This document shows, in pieces, positions 61,930 through 64,000 of a DNA stretch of 64,000 bases; the first letter of the stretch is position 1; every line of letters begins with the position of its first letter. The notes under the pieces are model-generated. The model made no database searches, was not told the DNA's origin, and worked only from the letters and a program-made list of their open reading frames with translations. A program made the translations under genes and the position numbers. Source of the DNA: Parahaliea maris (lineage in GTDB: Bacteria > Pseudomonadota > Gammaproteobacteria > Pseudomonadales > Halieaceae). The stretch is from positions 186,001 through 250,000 of the forward strand of contig NZ_VRZA01000004.1 of NCBI RefSeq assembly GCF_008064665.1. The letters are read 5' to 3'.

Positions 61930-62315
61930 TGACCCTTGTGGTCCGGGGCCGGAATGACCTTGGGGCCAAACCACTGGTCGACCCGGCGCGCGGCCTGGGC
62001 GCGCACGTCGGCGTCGACGTAGCGGGCCACGGTCAGGAAGGCCACGGCCAGCACCCCGAGGTCATCGGTATAGCCAATGCCCGGGGTGATGTCGACGATG
62101 GCGTCCAGCGGTGCGATGAAATAGCCCAGCGCCCCGTAAATGGTGGCCCGGGCCCAGGTGGGGGTTTCGGGGCGCCGCGCCGCGTAGTAGAGCATCAGCG
62201 CCTTCTCGGTGAGCTCGCGCCCCGCGGTTCCCGCAAAGCGCCGCAGTTTCAGCCAGAAGCTCTCGTCGCTATAGGCCTGGCGGTAGCTGCCTGTCCTGCT
62301 GTTGTAAGCGCCCAT
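61926..62315 (-). CDS. YkvA-like DUF1232 protein
   Basis: A 129-residue protein with the DUF1232 block ATIYGALGYFIAPLDAIVDI and GIGYTDDLGVLAVAFLTVAR, which includes two hydrophobic segments. The function is unknown. ATG 62315 follows AGGGTGA; a GTG three codons earlier is possible. It lies 73 bases downstream of the WYL regulator on the same strand, so one transcript is possible. Confidence 0.9.
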   Translation of the reverse strand: MGAYNSRTGSYRQAYSDESFWLKLRRFAGTAGRELTEKALMLYYAARRPETPTWARATIYGALGYFIAPLDAIVDITPGIGYTDDLGVLAVAFLTVARYVDADVRAQAARRVDQWFGPKVIPAPDHKGH

Positions 62316-62388
62316 GGCGTTCACCCTGCATCCCGATCAGTGATCAGTGTAACGACTCCGGTGGGCCGTATGCCACCTCAACGCCACC

Positions 62389-63258
62389 TCACCCAAACAG
62401 CCAGGGCCGCAGTTCCTCGAGGTTCTCGACCCGGATCTGCTGGGCCGCCGCCTCCTCGCGGATTTCCGCCGGGTCGATATGCAGTAGCCGCAGGGCGTAG
62501 GAGACGAGCCGCGCCCGGGTGGAGATCAACAGCGCGCCATCCTCCATGCCAAAGTCGGCCTGCACCACCTCCTGCTGTTCCGGCCGCAGCCGGGGGTCGG
62601 GGACGATACGAATGGTTACCCGTGTGTTCCACTCGCTGTCACCGTCGGCGCCGTGGGGTGATTCGTCCATCATCTCCGGGGCGTCCCGGAAACGGCTCAG
62701 GACGAAGTCCCGGTAGCCCTGGTTCTTTTCGCACCAGGCCCGGACGTGCCAGCGCAGGCCGGTGAATACCAGGGTGTGGGGCACGATGATGCGCCCCTCC
62801 CTATCCGGGTTGTTGATGGAGACGTAGTCTACTTCCAGGCGGCGCTGCTGCCGCGCTGCCTGCATGATCGGGCGCAGCGTTTCCGGCGCCACATCCCGCA
62901 CCGGCACCGAGAGCACCTCGACATTGGCGACATTCAGGGCGAGGGATTCGAACACGTTCGACAGCTCGTTGTTGCGCGCCATCAGGTGCAGGTACTCATC
63001 GGCCAGGCCCTGGGTCACCCGGGGTGAAAAATCCGGCGTGGGCTTGTAGCCCTTGAGGTACTTGTCGTACTCGAGGTTGCCCGGCCCGATCTCGCGCAGG
63101 TAGGTATTGATGTCCTTGCTGGCCTGTTGGCGGCCAATGCCAAAGGTCTCGCAGAGGTGGCGGGTGGTGAGTCGGCCCTCCCACAACACCAGGGTTTCGA
63201 TATAGCGGTAGCGGACCAGCAGGTCCCAACGAATCGGCCATTTCTGCCGTTGGCTCAT
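62389..63258 (-). CDS. WYL-domain transcriptional regulator (BrxR/CapW-like)
   Basis: A 289-residue regulator with an N-terminal winged HTH (about 15-75), a WYL domain (about 125-210) and a C-terminal WCX-type domain. LVLWEGRLTTRHLCETFGIG, then QASKDINTYLREIGPGNLEY and YKPTPDFSPRVT resemble BrxR/CapW, the WYL repressors found with BREX and CBASS phage-defence loci. No such locus is visible inside the window. It is divergent from the DUF2868-like gene across an inverted repeat. Similarity is from memory of those families. Confidence 0.8.
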   Translation of the reverse strand: MSQRQKWPIRWDLLVRYRYIETLVLWEGRLTTRHLCETFGIGRQQASKDINTYLREIGPGNLEYDKYLKGYKPTPDFSPRVTQGLADEYLHLMARNNELSNVFESLALNVANVEVLSVPVRDVAPETLRPIMQAARQQRRLEVDYVSINNPDREGRIIVPHTLVFTGLRWHVRAWCEKNQGYRDFVLSRFRDAPEMMDESPHGADGDSEWNTRVTIRIVPDPRLRPEQQEVVQADFGMEDGALLISTRARLVSYALRLLHIDPAEIREEAAAQQIRVENLEELRPWLFG

Positions 63259-63268
63259 GAAGCAGTCT

Positions 63269-63328
63269 CCGCGCGGTAATGCGTCCCGGGGTTTGAGTTA
63301 TTCACCTGGCCCATAGGTTACCGCGTGG
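63269..63328. promoter_or_regulatory. Candidate WYL-regulator operator (long-spaced inverted repeat)
   Basis: CCGCGCGGTAA at 63269-63279 and TTACCGCGTGG at 63318-63328 are reverse complements at 10 of 11 positions, separated by 38 bases. They stand in the divergent promoter between the WYL regulator and the DUF2868-like gene. Confidence 0.45.
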
Positions 63329-63374
63329 AGCGTTGTGTAGAATACCCGCAGACCATACGAACAGCAGGACCGAC

Positions 63375-64000
63375 GTGCCTCAACGCCCTGATCTCGCCGA
63401 TCTCTACCGACTGTCTGGCCAACTGGAGGCGGATGCCCAGGTGCCGCTGGCCGAACTGAAGCAGCGCGACCACGGCATCGGCCGGGACTGTAGCGGCGGC
63501 AGTCACACTGAGCGCCTGCTGTACTGGCTGGATCACGTTGCCCCTGTGGCGGAGGACTCCGGTCGCTACAGCGGCGCGATGGGTGCCAACCTGTCGCGCC
63601 TGCTTGCCCTTGTACTCGGTTTCGTCGCGATGGCGGGATTCCTGCTCGGCAGTGGCAAGGGCCTGGTCAATGTATTCCTGCTGTTGCTGGTTTTTGTTGT
63701 CCTGCAATTGATCATGAGCGTGTTGTCGACTGTGGCGCTGGTACGCACCGTGAGCGGTTTCGTGCCGGCTGGACTGCCAGCCAGCCCCGCGCGCTGGTTT
63801 GTCCTGCGCAGCCTGCCGGACCAGCGCAGCCTGCGGGAGGCGGGCGGGGTATTGCGACTGTTGTTCCTGCGCTTTGGCCAGGAGTGGGGCGCCCTGTTTA
63901 CCCTGGCGGCACTGGTGGCCTTTGTCGCGGTGCCGGCCTTCAAGGATTTTGTCTTCGTGTGGGGCTCTACCTATGCGCCGGGAGACGGCGCGGTGCAGGG
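63375..64000 (+). CDS. DUF2868-like membrane protein, N-terminal part (3' end outside window)
   Basis: The visible 208 residues begin at GTG 63375 after AGGA and run off the right edge. Two hydrophobic helices (about residues 75-92 and 97-120) are followed by LRLLFLRFGQEWGALFTLAA and AFKDFVFVWGSTY, which resemble DUF2868 proteins. These often lie next to a DUF3482 GTPase, and that gene may follow outside the window. The function is unknown. Confidence 0.65.
   Translation, partial: MPQRPDLADLYRLSGQLEADAQVPLAELKQRDHGIGRDCSGGSHTERLLYWLDHVAPVAEDSGRYSGAMGANLSRLLALVLGFVAMAGFLLGSGKGLVNVFLLLLVFVVLQLIMSVLSTVALVRTVSGFVPAGLPASPARWFVLRSLPDQRSLREAGGVLRLLFLRFGQEWGALFTLAALVAFVAVPAFKDFVFVWGSTYAPGDGAVQ

Overview
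The window is 64 kb of gene-dense, GC-rich chromosomal DNA from a Gram-negative bacterium. Outer-membrane (TonB receptor), periplasmic (lytic transglycosylase) and phage-shock genes, together with slyX, yciH, uspE and yjgR homologues, point to a Gammaproteobacterium. The abundance of acyl-CoA, wax-ester, BCCT-transporter and hydrolase genes, and a sortase in a Gram-negative background, suggest a marine lineage such as Halieaceae or another Cellvibrionales group; that placement is inference. I see no rRNA, tRNA, CRISPR array or intact insertion sequence.

Layout. 1-8.5 kb: the 3' end of a TonB receptor, an AraC regulator, a degenerate M28-like protein, a TetR regulator, a soluble lytic transglycosylase, a phage-lysozyme-like protein next to an AT-rich island, yciH and slyX. 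8.6-16 kb: an acyl-CoA dehydrogenase pair, a catalytically stripped RecB-like nuclease homologue, a thioesterase, an epoxide hydrolase and a SRPBCC-SDR fusion. 16-17.3 kb: a sortase with one small candidate substrate. 17.3-31 kb: an HSL esterase plus PlsC pair, an Lrp regulator divergent from an Orn/Lys/Arg decarboxylase, dienelactone hydrolase, maiA, a thiolase-like protein without the usual cysteine, a beta-oxidation thiolase/multifunctional enzyme pair, and a BetT-type transporter.

31-39.2 kb: NDH-2, then a minus-strand series pspF, luxR, gabD, class III aminotransferase, facing a psp operon (small membrane gene, pspA, pspB, pspC) that has a visible sigma-54 promoter and IHF site. 39.4-45.5 kb: SnoaL-like protein, MFS exporter, glutathione-dependent formaldehyde oxidation (fghA, frmA), a hydrolase and a fused SpmA/SpmB protein. 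45.6-52.5 kb: AraC regulator, a small zinc-ribbon-like membrane protein, uspE, a candidate structured small RNA, two small unknown genes with related terminators, ppk1 under a Pho box, and a DUF808 protein. 52.5-64 kb: HerA-like ATPase, YpfJ metalloprotease, WS/DGAT, M20 peptidase, CorA and MscS channels, a PIG3-type quinone reductase, YkvA, a BrxR/CapW-like WYL regulator and the start of a DUF2868-like protein.

Themes. Lipid and acyl-CoA turnover and envelope stress dominate. Several proteins keep a recognisable fold but appear to have lost catalytic residues (M28-like, phage-lysozyme-like, RecB-like, SCP2-thiolase-like). The most distinctive items are the sortase/substrate pair, the psp operon with an extra small gene, the ~110-nt candidate sRNA downstream of uspE, the lux-box-like palindrome before gabD, and the WYL regulator with an inverted repeat upstream.
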